Position numbers and translations under genes: made by a program. Below are positions 44,145 to 58,300 of a stretch of DNA of 64,000 nucleotides, piece after piece (the first letter of the stretch is position 1; each line of letters starts with the position of its first letter). This stretch comes from Plasmodiophora brassicae (taxonomy: Eukaryota; Endomyxa: Phytomyxea; Phytomyxea; Plasmodiophorida): NCBI GenBank assembly GCA_036867785.1, contig CP145414.1, forward strand, positions 620,001 to 684,000. The letters run 5' to 3'. The notes below the pieces were generated by a model. It did no database searches, was not told the origin of the DNA, and was given only the letters and a program-made list of their open reading frames with translations.

Positions 44145-46352
44145 ATGAAGGCGCTGGCAGCGACGGCCGTCCTGCTGGCCTGCCTCCAGGCATTATCGTC
44201 TGCGGCAACGACGTACACGATCAGCGCCGGGTGCTCTATTGCGGCGGATGGCGTCCCCGACTCGGCGACCTCGTCGAGTGTCGCAGCGATCCTGCGGTCA
44301 GCGACCACCGCCACGAACGCGACGTCCAGCTGGCCGATCGGGTTCACCCCATTCGCCGTCAAATTCCTGACGGTCCTCTACCCTGGGCGCGTCCTGCGCG
44401 CCGTATCGAACACGTCCACGCCGCTGACGACGTACATCACCATCGGGAACACGGGCCGCGCCTCTGGCGTCATCACCGACCTACGCGACCTGCCCGACGC
44501 GTTCACCATCACCGAGTACACGCCCGCCGTGAACGTCACCGTCTCGTCCGACAGGTCGACGATGACGTTCCAGAGCGGGCTGACGGCCGGGAGCCTAACG
44601 GACGCGTTCGTGATCGGGTGCGACGTGATGAACGCGTCCCGGGCGCTGATCCAGCAGTCGTCCGCGATCCAAACGGGGAACGCCGCCCGGTACAACAACG
44701 CGCGCGTCCTGGTCGTCGTCGAGTGGACGCTGATCGGGCTGTCGATGCTGGGCCTTGTGATGATGTCGTCCGTGTTCCTGACCTGGATCCGGTTCCTGCC
44801 CGAGTTCGACACGTACAACGTGACGAAGTACACGTTGCTGACCTTCGTCGTCATCAACATTGCCAGCTGGTTCGGCGGGTTCTTCGGCTGGGTCATCTCC
44901 GGCGTCGTCCTCGTCCTCGTCATCCTGGTCTGCGCCACCTGGCTGCCCCTGGCCCGCTTCTGCCCTCGGGCCGGGGCCGGCCTCGAACGAATGACGAAGG
45001 GCGGATCCGGACAGCGTCTCGGGCGCTGCCCTGCCTGGCTGACCAGGACACAGAAACGCGTCATGCTCGTCGGTGTCGCGATCGTCGTCGTCCTGATGGG
45101 GACCTTCACCCTCGTGTTCTTTGTGTGGTCTCCCGACCATTACCTGGTGTACAGACGCGATACGCAGCAGCAGGAGGTTGAGATCCAGCCCAGCATCGTC
45201 GCCAAAGGCCTGCTGATGGCGTACTCCTTCAACGGCCTCGCCGCCTGGCTCCACCTGAACAACGTGTTCTCCGTCCAGAGCGACGAATGCGGGAAGGTTG
45301 CCAGGCGCCCCGGTGCCTGTTAACATCGCTGCTGGCTAACGGGTCCGGCGTTTGCTCAGCTTGCGGACGCGCCACTGAACGACGCCCAGAAGGACAGCCG
45401 CATCAACCAGGAGTTCATCGTCCCGTACAAGATCGACATGTCGCAGTACGTGGCCAGCGATTACCGGCAGTACAGCACGTTGAACGAATGGTTCGAGCGG
45501 CGCATCCGCCCCGACCTTCGACCGATCCACATGCCCGGCGACCCGACCGTACCGACTGGCGATGCTGCACCACATGCAGGCTGACAACGGCGCAGGTCCT
45601 AACGTCGGGGGCCGACTCGCGCACGACCGTGTTCAAGTCAGTGCCGGAGGACAGCGCCATGTGGCTGAAGGGCAACTACCTGACCGTCGGCCAGCTGCTG
45701 AACTTCAACGCGTACTGGGACACGTTCGCCGGCGGGTCCGCCGTCATCCATCGTCTGGCCCCGCAGGACTATCACAGGTGGCCGGTCCACAGCGGCGATC
45801 GGGCAGCCGGTCGCTGAAACGGCTGGAGCAGGTTCCACTCTCCCATGACCGGGACGGTCCTGTCGCAGGACTTCGTCAGCGGCCCCCTGTATTCAGTGTC
45901 GGCGGATGGGATGCGGTCCGTTCGCTGGGGCACAATCGTCAGCGCGCGTCGTCCGGTCTGACACGCACACACACGGCGGGGCAGGTCGAAGAACGGCGCC
46001 ATCTTCAACCACAGGATGATCACGATCCTGAAGGACGCGGCCGGGCGCCTGGTCGCCTACGTGAACCTCGGGGCGACCTGCGTCGGCTCCATTGTACGTC
46101 GTCGCCAAACGTTCCCAGGGACTGCCCCCCTCACGCCTGGACCATGTCGTCTGGCAGATCCCGACGGTGCCGGTGGGAGGGACGGTGCGGAAGGGCGGCG
46201 AGCTCGGCACGTTCGCGTTCGGCGGGTCGACGATCGTCATGCTGTTCCCGCCGGCGACCGTCGCGTTCGACCCCGACCTGGCGTACATGTCGTCGCAGGC
46301 CACCGAGACCCTGGTCCAGATGGGCATGCCGATCGCCAGGTGGATCGTCTGA
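44145..46352 (+). CDS. PSD: membrane-domain-fused phosphatidylserine decarboxylase
   Basis: The N-terminal exon (MKALAATAVLLACLQALSSA signal peptide) encodes a ~200-residue glycosylatable ectodomain and at least three transmembrane segments (LVVVEWTLIGLSMLGLVMMS; TLLTFVVINIASWFGGFFG; VMLVGVAIVVVLMGTFTLVF). The 45297-45359 intron joins it in phase 0 to a PSD: FIVPYKIDMSQY, STLNEWFERRI, SGADSR with the catalytic Asp, RLAPQDYHRFHSP with the catalytic His, KNGAIFNHRMI, VGATCVGS-like GATCVGSI, and FAFGGSTIVMLF. The GGST site is where self-cleavage makes the pyruvoyl cofactor (Psd2-type motif). It makes phosphatidylethanolamine. Placing PSD behind a multi-pass secretory-pathway domain is unusual. 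Confidence 0.85.
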
Positions 46353-46632
46353 TACACACGCTGCTGGCGGGCGCGCCGACCTACCTACATAGGCCGACAC
46401 GTCAGATCCGTCGTGCGCGGTGCCGCCCCGGCCGCGTCGCTGAACCCGCATGGGCGGCCGCCGCGCGGGGGCACCCGTCGGCCAACGTTACGCACGTCAC
46501 GAGCGCCTCGGATCGCGGTCGGGGCCGTCTGGTGGACGCGTCACGAAGAGAGCGCGCGCGGCGATATATTCATTGTGCGAGAGATCCGCCGGCACGACGA
46601 TCGGTGGCGGACGGGGGCGTCCGCAACCGGCG

Positions 46633-47812
46633 ATGGGGGAGACGCGCGACCAGCTGGAGGCGCTGTCGCGTCGCGACCTGCAGGCGCTGGCGAAGGCGCG
46701 TGGCGTGCGCGCCAATATGAAGGTCAGGGGCGCTGGTCCACACACACCCCGGGTGCTGACGTTGATGTGCCAGTCGGCGGATATCATTGAGGAGATACTG
46801 GCTGGCGCGTCCAGGACGGCCGACGAAGCCGACGCAGAACCCGCCGCGCCTGCTATCGAGGCCCAGCAGGCGATGGTCGCTAGCGAAGAGGGTGTATGCG
46901 AGCGCCCGGTGGAGCAGGCCACCGTTGACGCCGCTCCAGGAAGCGCACCGGCAGCGGCGGTCGACACACTCGCTTCGGAATCGGCCGAGGAGGAGCCGAG
47001 CCCACGCGAATCTGTCGAAGCGGGTGATGCAGGCGATGGTCGAGAAGGTGGCGAACAGGAGGAGGCGGCTGTCCTGGCCGATGAACCAAGGGCCGACGAG
47101 GCAGCCGAGGAGGACCAAGACGGGCCTGAGGTTTCCGCAGCGGTGCAATCGGAGGACGTCGACGATGAACCCGTGGACAAGACGGGAAGCGACGCGGGCG
47201 TCGTCGGGGACCCGCTGGTCTATGACGTCGCCATCGCGACGTACCGGAAGATCGCGATCGAGGCCTACGAGGAAATCTCGCCGGATGCGTCGCAGAACCA
47301 AGGTGGTGTACGTACTTGCTGCTCTTGGGCCCGTTCCCTAATCAGCGAAGACGATCTGGGTGCAGATGGCAACACGGCTGCGAACGTGCACGATGCGGCC
47401 CGTGCCCCCATCAGCGCCAGGAAACCGCCGAACCCTCAACCGTCATCGGCGGCCAAAGCGAAACCCAAACCCAGGTTCGACCTGCAGGAAAGCCTGAAGC
47501 GACCGATTGGCTGGGAGATGAAGAGGGGTACGTGTCAGGAGCGCGCGCGCGCGCGCGTTTCCCCATCCTGACGCGGGTCCCACAGGGCCCCTTCCTCCGC
47601 TGGCCACGACACCTGTCGGGGACGCGCGTGTCGGCGGCACCATGTGGTCCCCAGCCAGGACCGCCGAACGCAAGAAGGAGTTCAAGAGCAGCGAGTTCGG
47701 CGGGACGAAGCGCCGTATCGACAGCTACCTGTCGGGCGGGCACTCCAAGGCGACCCAGCGCATCCAGGAGCTGAGGCAGAGGCCCGCGTCGAAGTCCCCG
47801 CCCCGCCCCTGA
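46633..47812 (+). CDS. NUSAP1: NuSAP-like microtubule/nucleolar protein
   Basis: Starts MGETRDQLEALSRRDLQALAK. This SAP-like helix pair with GVRANMK, spliced to SADIIEEILAG, matches the N-terminus of nucleolar and spindle-associated proteins. A long acidic, Ala/Glu-rich low-complexity middle follows (46800-47210). The C-terminal hallmark RFDLQESLKRPIGWEMKRG, spliced to PLPPLA, corresponds to the FDLxxSLxRP microtubule-binding motif. It ends in a basic tail (TKRRIDSYLSGG). It is expected to bundle spindle microtubules near chromosomes. An alternating CG run at 47541-47553 lies inside the intron after the motif. Confidence 0.72.
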
Positions 47813-47994
47813 TCGCTGCGCGGGTGTGTGCCGCCTGCCATGCGCGACCTTGGTGAACATGTGAACCCGCCTATTATTGCGTTACTGTGCCGTTCGTGTC
47901 GCCGATCATCAGCGATCGGCCACAATTCACACACGACCACGTCGTCGTTAGTCCGCATGCGCCCATTCGCAATAATTAGGTCGGGGGTGAGGCG

Positions 47995-48484
47995 ATGCCG
48001 AGGATTGTCAACGGCGAGATCGTGCCGGACGACGAGACGGGCGTGACGGCGACGAGGCGGACGTCGGCACGGGTGAGATGATGGGCGCCCCGGGGAACCC
48101 AAGGTGACGGTTCTCTGACGTGTGATGCAGCGGATATCGGCGCCGCGGGCGGCGCCAGCGCCGACGACGCCGGAGCCGACGCTGGATTCGTTCCTGAACG
48201 CGGACTGGTTTGGCATACCGCACGCGACGATCATGGGGACGCCTGTCCGTCCGCAGCATTTCGCGCTGGCGTTGCTGCTGGTCTTGTTGCTCGGGCTCGC
48301 GAACGGGTCCATCGTCGCCTTGGTCCTGTTCATGTTCTATCGGACACCGCCTGGAGGGCTGGGCGCGCCTGCTGCGACGCAGCCCCCAGCCGGTGCTGAT
48401 CCGCCACCGACCGAGCGTCGCTCGTCTACCAGGACGCGAGCACCACCAGCCCGTGGCTATCACTCGATCCACGACTTCAAATGA
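47995..48484 (+). CDS. FAM241: FAM241-like small membrane protein
   Basis: Two exons, 47995-48072 (MPRIVNGEIVPDDETGV) and 48131-48484, with a 58-bp GTGAGA intron. The opening MxRIxxNGEIVxDD pattern and the single C-terminal-half hydrophobic segment (HFALALLLVLLLGLANGSIVALVLF) are those of the FAM241/DUF4605 family, small ER or endolysosomal proteins of poorly known function. A Pro/Arg-rich tail extends beyond the usual end. Convergent with the minus-strand gene at 48697. Confidence 0.7.
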
Positions 48485-48696
48485 CGACATACAATTGGGG
48501 CCAACGGTGTTCATGTTTCATTTCGTAAACGATGCGTTGGCGGTGATGACTGCGTGCGACTGTCCCGTCGCGACACGACAGAAGCGGGAATGAACCCGCA
48601 GGCGGCCGCTCCGCTGACGTTCAGCGGGCCAGCAAGCGCACAGCGTGTTACGAACCAGACAACACCCAGACTGTCGCCAATGCATATGGGGCCATG

Positions 48697-49050
48697 TTAT
48701 GACGGGCGACGTACTCGCATTCGCGTGATCAGCGTGGTGAGGGAGACGGCCACCGCCTGGATCGCCGTGTACAGCGCGACGACGTACGCGCGTTGCCACC
48801 CGGGATACATCTTGGGTCGCGGGACGTGCTGCTGGCGAATGCTCTCGACCTCGGTCGCGTCCAGGTCCCTGATTCGCAGGACGCGCGCTGCCACACGTCT
48901 CCGGTTGCGATCCTGCGGCGTCTCCTGGTGCTCGACCTGCGGCCTGGGGGTCTCCATCATCGGGCGCGACTCGAGAATCGGCTCCAGCTCGACGGGCCTC
49001 CGGACCAGTGCGGAACGCGACAGCGGCGGCATCGGCCTCCACTGCTGCAT
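48697..49050 (-). CDS. small tail-anchored membrane protein
   Basis: 117 codons from MQQWRPMPPL at 49050. A polar, Arg/Glu-rich region with a helical segment (ARVLRIRDLDATEVESIRQQ) is followed by one hydrophobic stretch near the C-terminus (RAYVVALYTAIQAVAVSLTTLI) and a short basic end (RMRVRRPS). The layout fits a tail-anchored protein. No family recognised. An upstream in-frame start would add about 44 low-complexity residues. Confidence 0.5.
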   Translation of the reverse strand: MQQWRPMPPLSRSALVRRPVELEPILESRPMMETPRPQVEHQETPQDRNRRRVAARVLRIRDLDATEVESIRQQHVPRPKMYPGWQRAYVVALYTAIQAVAVSLTTLITRMRVRRPS

Positions 49051-49916
49051 GACGCGGCAGACAGACCTATTCCTTCCGCGGTCGACACCGCACCGCGGGA
49101 CAAAGGCGCCAACTGACTGACAGCGGCACGCCAACGCGGTCGCCGCAGTCGGGGCGACGCTGCGCAATTTTTCAGCGGACACTGGTCACGCAATCACCCC
49201 GACGGTCAACCATCCCGTCCACGGGAGCGCGCGCGCAGTGACACTCGTCGGGCCGGGGCCGCGCGCCCGCGTCATCACCCCACAACCACCATCATGGATC
49301 AGCAGCACGTCTACACTCGCCACGAGGGATTACAATACACCGGCAGGACCGCATGTCGCCTGGACGTCAGGCGTCGGGTTGGCAACCCAACGTGCGTGAA
49401 CGCTGCCCGACAGAAAGGCCTGGCGCAGTATGACGCGCCGGGCGCGCCGTTTGCCGCCCGCCGTGGTGCTGCAGCGCCCAGTGGCTGCGGAGTATATCGG
49501 GCCCCACCGCGGCGCGGCGCGGTGTGCAGCGGCGGTGTGAACCGAGCGGCTGCATCATTTTTGGGAGACGGGTGGCCCGGGGCATCGATCGACAGAGCAC
49601 GGAGGGCGCGCGTCGCCGGAAGCGGTGTGCGGTCGCGAACCCGGATGAGGTGAGGCCCGAGGGCTCAGGTGGATGCCGGCCTGTCCTCGGACCCATGCGC
49701 AGGTGAAGGCGGACGACGTCGTCGTCCGCCGGGCCAACCTAGGTTCGTCGCCGGCGGGATCGTCCGCCCGCCTCCATCGTGTCATGGGCGTGTCGCCGAT
49801 CGTGGCATCGCCGTTGACAACGACGGATACGGGCCAAGGGAGTGTACCTACCACTCACGCGGTAGTGGGATTGTGTCTGGCCCTCGAAAGGACGCTGACG
49901 CCTGCTCAGGGCTCTC
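49051..49916. other. GC-rich intergenic region
   Basis: About 870 bases, very GC-rich, containing GC palindromes (GGCGCGCC at 49441) and CGCG clusters near 49510. Open frames on both strands are low-complexity Arg/Pro/Ala and match nothing. Probably the upstream regulatory region of the MAP kinase. Confidence 0.4.
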
Positions 49917-51537
<1,621 letters not shown>

Positions 51538-51654
51538 TGTGCTCGCCGCAAGACCTTCTCAATATATGTATCGTTGAGTGACCGTATGCGATCCCTCACT
51601 GGCGTTAACATAGCCATCTGGTACGATCGCCTGCCGACAGTTGTCGTTGGGGTC

Positions 51655-52290
51655 ATGTACAGGTGCTCTGCTCTCGCTGGCGTCGTCGTGGTCGTCCTGC
51701 TCGTCGCGTCGGCGCAGTCGTTCGAGTTCGAAACATGGGGCTTTTCGGGTAAACAGGCCGCGAAGGACGACACGCCGCCAACGGAACCGCCTGTCCCTAC
51801 CGAACCGCCTGCCCCTACCGAACCGCCTGCCCCTACCGAACCGCCTGTTCCCACCGAACCACCTCAGCAAGGTATCCCGACCGTTGAGCCTACGGCCGAC
51901 CCGGTTAAGGTCGCAGGCGAGACAAGCGATTGGGGAGACGACTGGAATGACGATCAGCCGAATGCGGGGGCCGCGACCGAAACGAAGCCGCCAGCGGATG
52001 ATGATGATGACGACAATGCCATCAACCCGTACGTGCTGGATATGATCAGCTACCTGTACGGCAATGACCCGTTCTTCGAGTACTGTGCACCAAAGCCGGA
52101 GCACGGCCCGTGCACGGGCAACTACACGCGGTACGGCTTCTCGTACAAGGAGGGCGCATGTACCCAATTCACCTGGGGCGGGTGCATGGGCGGCCTCAAC
52201 ATGTTCGAGACGGAAGCCAAGTGCATGCAGGCGTGCTGGTATGGACCGTTGCAGCGCAGTGGCATCAACCTGGGGGCAACGGCCTTCTGA
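51655..52290 (+). CDS. secreted Kunitz-domain protein with PTEPP repeats
   Basis: Signal peptide MYRCSALAGVVVVVLLVASA, then a proline-rich segment of five near-perfect TEPPxP units (51778-51868), an acidic Asp-rich linker, and one BPTI/Kunitz domain. Cys spacing C-x8-C-x15-C-x7-C-x12-C-x3-C matches the family exactly (EYCAPKPEHGPC...GAC...GGC...KCMQAC). The P1 position after the second Cys is Thr, so trypsin-type inhibition is unlikely and elastase-like specificity is possible. A single exon is favoured, and the gene seems complete. Such proteins are secreted protease inhibitors. Confidence 0.88.
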   Translation: MYRCSALAGVVVVVLLVASAQSFEFETWGFSGKQAAKDDTPPTEPPVPTEPPAPTEPPAPTEPPVPTEPPQQGIPTVEPTADPVKVAGETSDWGDDWNDDQPNAGAATETKPPADDDDDDNAINPYVLDMISYLYGNDPFFEYCAPKPEHGPCTGNYTRYGFSYKEGACTQFTWGGCMGGLNMFETEAKCMQACWYGPLQRSGINLGATAF

Positions 52291-52361
52291 AACAGCGTTG
52301 TGCGATTCCTCATTACATCGCGCCGTCTCTTGTTCCTACGTAGGTCCATATGTGTAGAATA

Positions 52362-55300
52362 TTAGCTGCCGTTGCTGGGACGTGGTAGATGCATCTCGAC
52401 GGTGACGTCCAAGCCCAGATACGTGTCCGAAACGAGGTGGATCATGGGGTCAACAGGTGCCTCCGATGAGCTGCTGTCAGCGGCGATGTTTCGAAGCGGC
52501 AAGGTTACGGTCGATTCCCGGCGAGCGGGTATTCGACCAAACGCGCAGATGCGGCCCAAACGGGTCACCACAATATACCACTACACACGTGTCACGTGAC
52601 GCGCAGGGGCACTTGAAACGCAACGACTGACCGAAGTGCTTTCATTCAGGGTATTCGAACGACCGCAGGAAACCGTTGTTGTGACGGATAGGGACGCCAG
52701 ATCCGGCGCCACTTCGTAGGTGAAGCGGGCGTAAGGCAGAGTAGCGACACACTTCTCCACAGCCTGCACAAGCCATAAGAGCACGGAACCGGAGCAAATG
52801 AGGTCAGCCGGGGCTCACGGCGACGTCGACGTTGTTGTGTCCCTTCAGCATCTTCGTAAGCGTATTACTGTGTGCCATCTCGAGTATATCGCGGACTGTC
52901 GCCGAATGACGTCAGCATTGAGCACCGAACCGCGAAACGTCCCGGCTTACGCTTGACGTTCCGACGCGTAAGCCAGTTCAAAGTGGAACTTGGAAGCGGA
53001 AGCACAGAGCAATCATTTGCGTCCTCTGTAAGCATATGCACTGTTAGTGACGGGGCACAATGCATACACCGTAAGGATGCCCACCTGTACGAGCCTGGTG
53101 AATACACTGCATTAGCGAGATAATGCTGAGCGCTGTCTCTGCCATGTACTCTGACGTGGCCAGCGTCAACATAGCCTGCAGAACTCGCTTCGCCTAGGGC
53201 ATTCGATTCGTTCGTTACAAGGCAGAAATTATATTCCGAGGCGACTTACCTGGTCAAGAACGGTCTTGGTGTCGGTCACGTAGTCCACAACAGGCAGCGG
53301 CAGTCTTTGAAGATGTGCCTGGATGAGCACGAACGCTTTGAAATGCGGGGATTGAGGGTCAGGCGTCCGAATCGATTGCCATCGACATGATTTCGCTAGT
53401 CTGGCGTTAGTATCGTCTTCGCTGTGCCGCACAGGTAGTTCATCGAACTCGCAGGCGGATGCCAACAGGTCGCAAACATCGACGATGTTCATGTTCGCAG
53501 TCATATCACGACGCCAGACGCCGACAGTTTTGAACTTCAGGTAGTAGAACGATGCAATGCCGCCTAGCTCAAGAGGGCCAACTTTCCCTTCTTGTTCATC
53601 GAACTGGATACAGCCTGCGTCCCGCAGATCACACAGGGCTTGGGTTATTGTTTTCAGTAGAAACGACCGTATTCCTAGGTTGCACGCCGGGTTAGAAATT
53701 CGGACAACACAACCCGCGGCCATATCGACACCTTCCGGGCTCGAGTCTTTCAATCCATAGTAGGTGGGATTCTTGGTCAACCTGCGGAAGAGGAACGTCC
53801 ACGACAGGTAATCGACACAGTCAGAAACTGAACGCAAGGTGCCTCCTTGGACTTCAGCGTTAATGTGATCATGTAGTGCGCCCGCCAACGATGACTCCAC
53901 AGGGAAAGGAGAGTACAAGAACTTCATGTAGAACGCCTTCTTCGGTTGATGCACAAGGACGCAAGCGTGTGCTTCTGAGTCCTTGTACTGAGGACGGCCT
54001 GCTCGGCCCATCATTTGAATGATATCAGTTATGGGATAGTCCACGTATTTGTTTTTCGCCGCGTCGTAGTATTCGGTTCCTTTGATAACGCACAGATGAG
54101 CTGGTAGGTTGACACCTGACGCGAAACGTCAGCGGCGACACGTCCTTTACCATGGCAAACGTACCCCATGCTAACGTCGATGTACAAACCAGGACCTGGA
54201 TCTGTCCGGCTGAAAACATGCTTTCCACAAGACGGCGGTCATGATCCTGCAGGCCAGCGTGATGAAGGCCGATTCCGAATTCGAGAGTCTGACGTAGATT
54301 GACATCGGAGACACTGGTAAGCACCTGGGTATCGCTGTCAAGACGGCGAATTCATTGGAACCAGCCGAAGTTACCTGTTGAAGGTCGGCTGTGCTGATAT
54401 GCAGAAACTTGTATGGATGGCCGTCCGCAATGGCCAACGATATGATTCCCAACGCGGTCAGACGCGTTTGCCGCCGGGACGAAACGAATACGATTGCAGG
54501 CTTATCGTGAGAATACGCCATGATGGACGCGTACGTGGGCTTGTTAAGCATCTGCATTCGCGGGCAGTAATGTCGCGAACCGGGGTAGCCTAAGGAGCAC
54601 GTTTAATATGCGAAACCAACAAATGACCTTGGGGAAACTACCGGCAATATGGACAGACAGAGATGTCGGCCTGACGACTGGATGGAAGTTGTAGACGGCA
54701 CGGGGATCAATGTTCAGCCAATCGACGACGTCATCAGGGTTCGCAAGCGATGTAGACAGTCCAACAATACGTATAGGCGACGAAGTTGACGCAGACATCG
54801 AACGGAGACGCGAGACGATGACCTCGAGAACGGGACCGCGATCTGCACCCAGAAGGTGGATTTCGTCAATAATAACGAGGCCACATTGGCGAAGGTAGGA
54901 GCGCGTCCGCCACTTTCTTGACATGCTATCCATCTTCTCCGGGGTTGTCACGAGGATACGAGCACCGCGAAGCTCCGCACTCGTAGGGGACACATCACCT
55001 GGACGAAACGCGTCAGCGAGCGTACAAACAGCAATGCGGCGCACGAACCAGTGATTTCAACGATTTTGACGCCTAGAATCCTGCCGAGAGACAGCCTCCA
55101 GCCGATTAGTCGTTCCCGTGCCAAGGCTTTCAGAGGCGCAATGTAGATCACACTGTGTGCCGAAGGGTCAGCATATAAACCCGTTGCCGATACAATACGA
55201 AATCCTAACGTTTGGTCCGGTTGATCCCGAAACAGCTTTAAAATTGCAAGCTCGGCTACGATTGTCTTGCCGGAACCAGTCGGAGCACCAAGGAGAACAT

Positions 55301-58300
55301 TGCTATCCATGTGGTACATGACGTGGAAGCACTGCGTCTGGACCGTGTTGAACTGTGCGAATACCGTCAGAGGCTGCCGGGAAGAACAACAACAGCGAAC
55401 GAAGAGGAACCTGTCCAAAGGAGTAGAGCTTCTCGAACTGACGGTTGTTTAACGCCGTAACTGGTAATGGATGCAAATCCAGCAGAGTGGTGTGGGGAGG
55501 ACCTGCAAGGATATTAGTCCCAGTTTCTAGCGCGGGCAATCCCCACGACAAACTTGGATCAGGTAATACAACGCCATCGAAGGAAATTCGTTCAGCGGTT
55601 TCAGACCCGATCCAAATATCGCTGTCTACCGAGACGAACAGATTTTCCGGCAGCGCCGCTCCATCGGCGACTGACACATAGAAGTCCACCTCATACAATC
55701 CATTTTCGAAATCCGCCCTGTGAAAGATGATCTCTTCGGCGTGATGAACGCCTTCAAACGAATCGCTTTCAAATGCCAGTAGCCGGAAGATCTGGACATA
55801 GCCATGAAATCTTTCTGCCCAGTGAAAGTCAGGGCGCAGATCCAAGTGGACTCTAAGCAAGCCATTAAACAAAAGTCGAGCAAACGATTCTGCAGTGATC
55901 TGACCGGCACACGGTATGGTTGATCGGTTGGATCCTCCATTCGATGAACAGACGTGGTACACAACGTGCCATTTTCTTAACAACGGATCCTTGTCCTCGG
56001 GATGGTAACAGCTCGCCAAGTTCAGCAGTACCGAGTTCGATGATTCGCGAGAACGTCAGCCCGCGCTCTTCGATTTGATGCGCGAGTTCCATGTTGATAG
56101 CAGAAGGGAACTGGCGAAGTGGTGTCTCGAAATCCCACATGCGCTTGTCTATCATTTTACAGAAAGCGAGCAGGCGCAAAGACAAGTGGCTCCATCCTCT
56201 CTTCAAAGCGATCTCAAAGAGAGCACGACAAATCCGCCCAGCACTGCGTCCCGTACAAGTCAATGACTTGGAAGCAATCGTTCACCTTCACATTCGTACC
56301 TTTGAATGACATAGTTCGTATCTGACGACAAAGATGGCATTGTAACCCGATGCCGAGAGATGTACGCTTGAAGAAGAATGTTGACCTTATCCCGGGTATC
56401 CAGCAGATGGGTAACCTCAACTGGGCATGATTGCTGTCGAAGGTCTTCCAGATCGGGGATTTCTTCGTTACGAAGCTTGAGCTGTTTGACTGTTAGCAAA
56501 TGCACGGAAACGAGCTTCAAGAAGTGACCTACTTGTGCGAACTCCCGCGAATCAGCGATCACATTAAGAATGACGTCGTCATCCACTGTGGTAGCGCTCA
56601 GACGCTTATTGTAAAGCTCAATGGACCAGTGAGACACGTAGAAGAACGATGCAGTGCGGCCGAGGTCAGTTGGAAAGAATAGATCTGACCCAACGGGCAC
56701 TTTCAGCATACGACACTCGACCAGCCTCGCAACGGCATCGTCGATCAGCATTCTGCATCGTCCGGCAAGGGTAGGGTCATGTTGAATTTCAGCATATTCG
56801 ACCCCGTAGTGCATGGGGTTCCTCAGCATGCGGATATACAGATACGTGTACCGAATCCATCTCAGTGCTTCCTGGACGTTGGCGACCGTTCCAAGGTTGA
56901 TTTCGGCATTGAGGTTGTCCGCCAGCGTCTCAATCAGACGACTTTCGATTGGCATCTGATGGGTCAACAGGCGGAGGTAGTGTGCGAGTTTGTCATGAGT
57001 CGTGATGATAATCCCTTCTCCAGACGTGTCGTACTGAGGACGCCCAGCACGACCGAAGATCTGCATGACGTCCAGCATTGATAGGTCCACGTACCCACCT
57101 TGCTGTGCATCATAGATCTGTGTCCCTTTAATGATGACCCTGTCAAACAAACTTGCTTAGAGCACACGCAAGGTTACGAAAGTACAACCCTTAGTACGTG
57201 TGAGCAGGTAAATTGACACCTAAGTACCGATGCTGTCAGAACAACCGCTGAGAGGCAACTGGAAGTACCTACCCCAGGCTAATGTCGCTGTTGTACAAAT
57301 GACCCGCAAGACACCACTCTCAAAATGCGATTCGACAAGGCGTCGATCTTCACGAAGCATGCCTGCGTGATGGATGCCGATTCCAAATGACGCCACCTTT
57401 CGTAGTTCAGGACTCCCACACTGCAAACCGTTTACGATCGATCTGGGGATAACTAGCTGGGCAACTCACTTTTGCAAACTTCGCTCTGGCGGCGCCTTGA
57501 GTAGAAGACTCCAGGAGATGCAGAGTTTCGTTCTCCGTTGCACGCTCGATCATCGCTTCAGCGGTAGCCGCTGTATCCTTTCGTGAATGAACGAAGATCA
57601 TCACCTGAACCATGTTCCAAGAAAATGTTTAGCATCAATTGCGGAACATGCCGATAAATATCAGACCTGGAAACCAGATTCCAGGGCAGCAACAAGCTTG
57701 TCGTAACATATCGAATTCAGAAGAAGCGCTCGCCGCGCAGCGTTAGGATGCGATATTCCGATATACGTTTGGGATAGTGGGACGGGGCGGTATGATGGGT
57801 CGAATACAAGCAACCCTGAAGATGTCTCAATCGGAATAGAATGTTATGGGCGAGACAAACGTAACACAAACCTGTTTGCGGGTTAACTCGAAGGAATGCA
57901 GCGACGTCCGCATAGTTGGGCAATGTAGCACTGAGGCCGACGATACGAATCATAGATTGCGAAGACTCAACCTGACGGATCGTTCTGGCGACCAATATTT
58001 CGATAACGGACCCTCGCGTATCGTGCAGGATATGGACCTGGAAGTCGTGACGAGACGCTTCAATCACACTGGACCTTTGTCGAATAACATCGTGTTACCT
58101 CATCAAATATGAGGAGACGGACGAGTGAGATAAAATCGTTGCTCTTCCTAGTGATGACATCCCATTTCTCAGGTGTTGTGACCTATTTCATAATCAGTTT
58201 CGACATCTGCAACGCCAAATTGGGCAACGTACAATGATATGGGTTTCTTCGATTTCCTTCTTACTGAGCTGCATATCTCCTGTCAGCTCTCGCACCAAAA

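Noticed and set aside
44595-45326. 243-codon minus-strand frame rich in Asp, Gln and Gly
   Set aside because: Mirror of the hydrophobic membrane exon of the PSD fusion gene. Transmembrane codons on one strand give polar shadow codons on the other.
47541-47553. Alternating CG tract as a possible Z-DNA or regulatory site
   Set aside because: Short and inside an intron of a GC-rich gene. Expected by chance at this composition.
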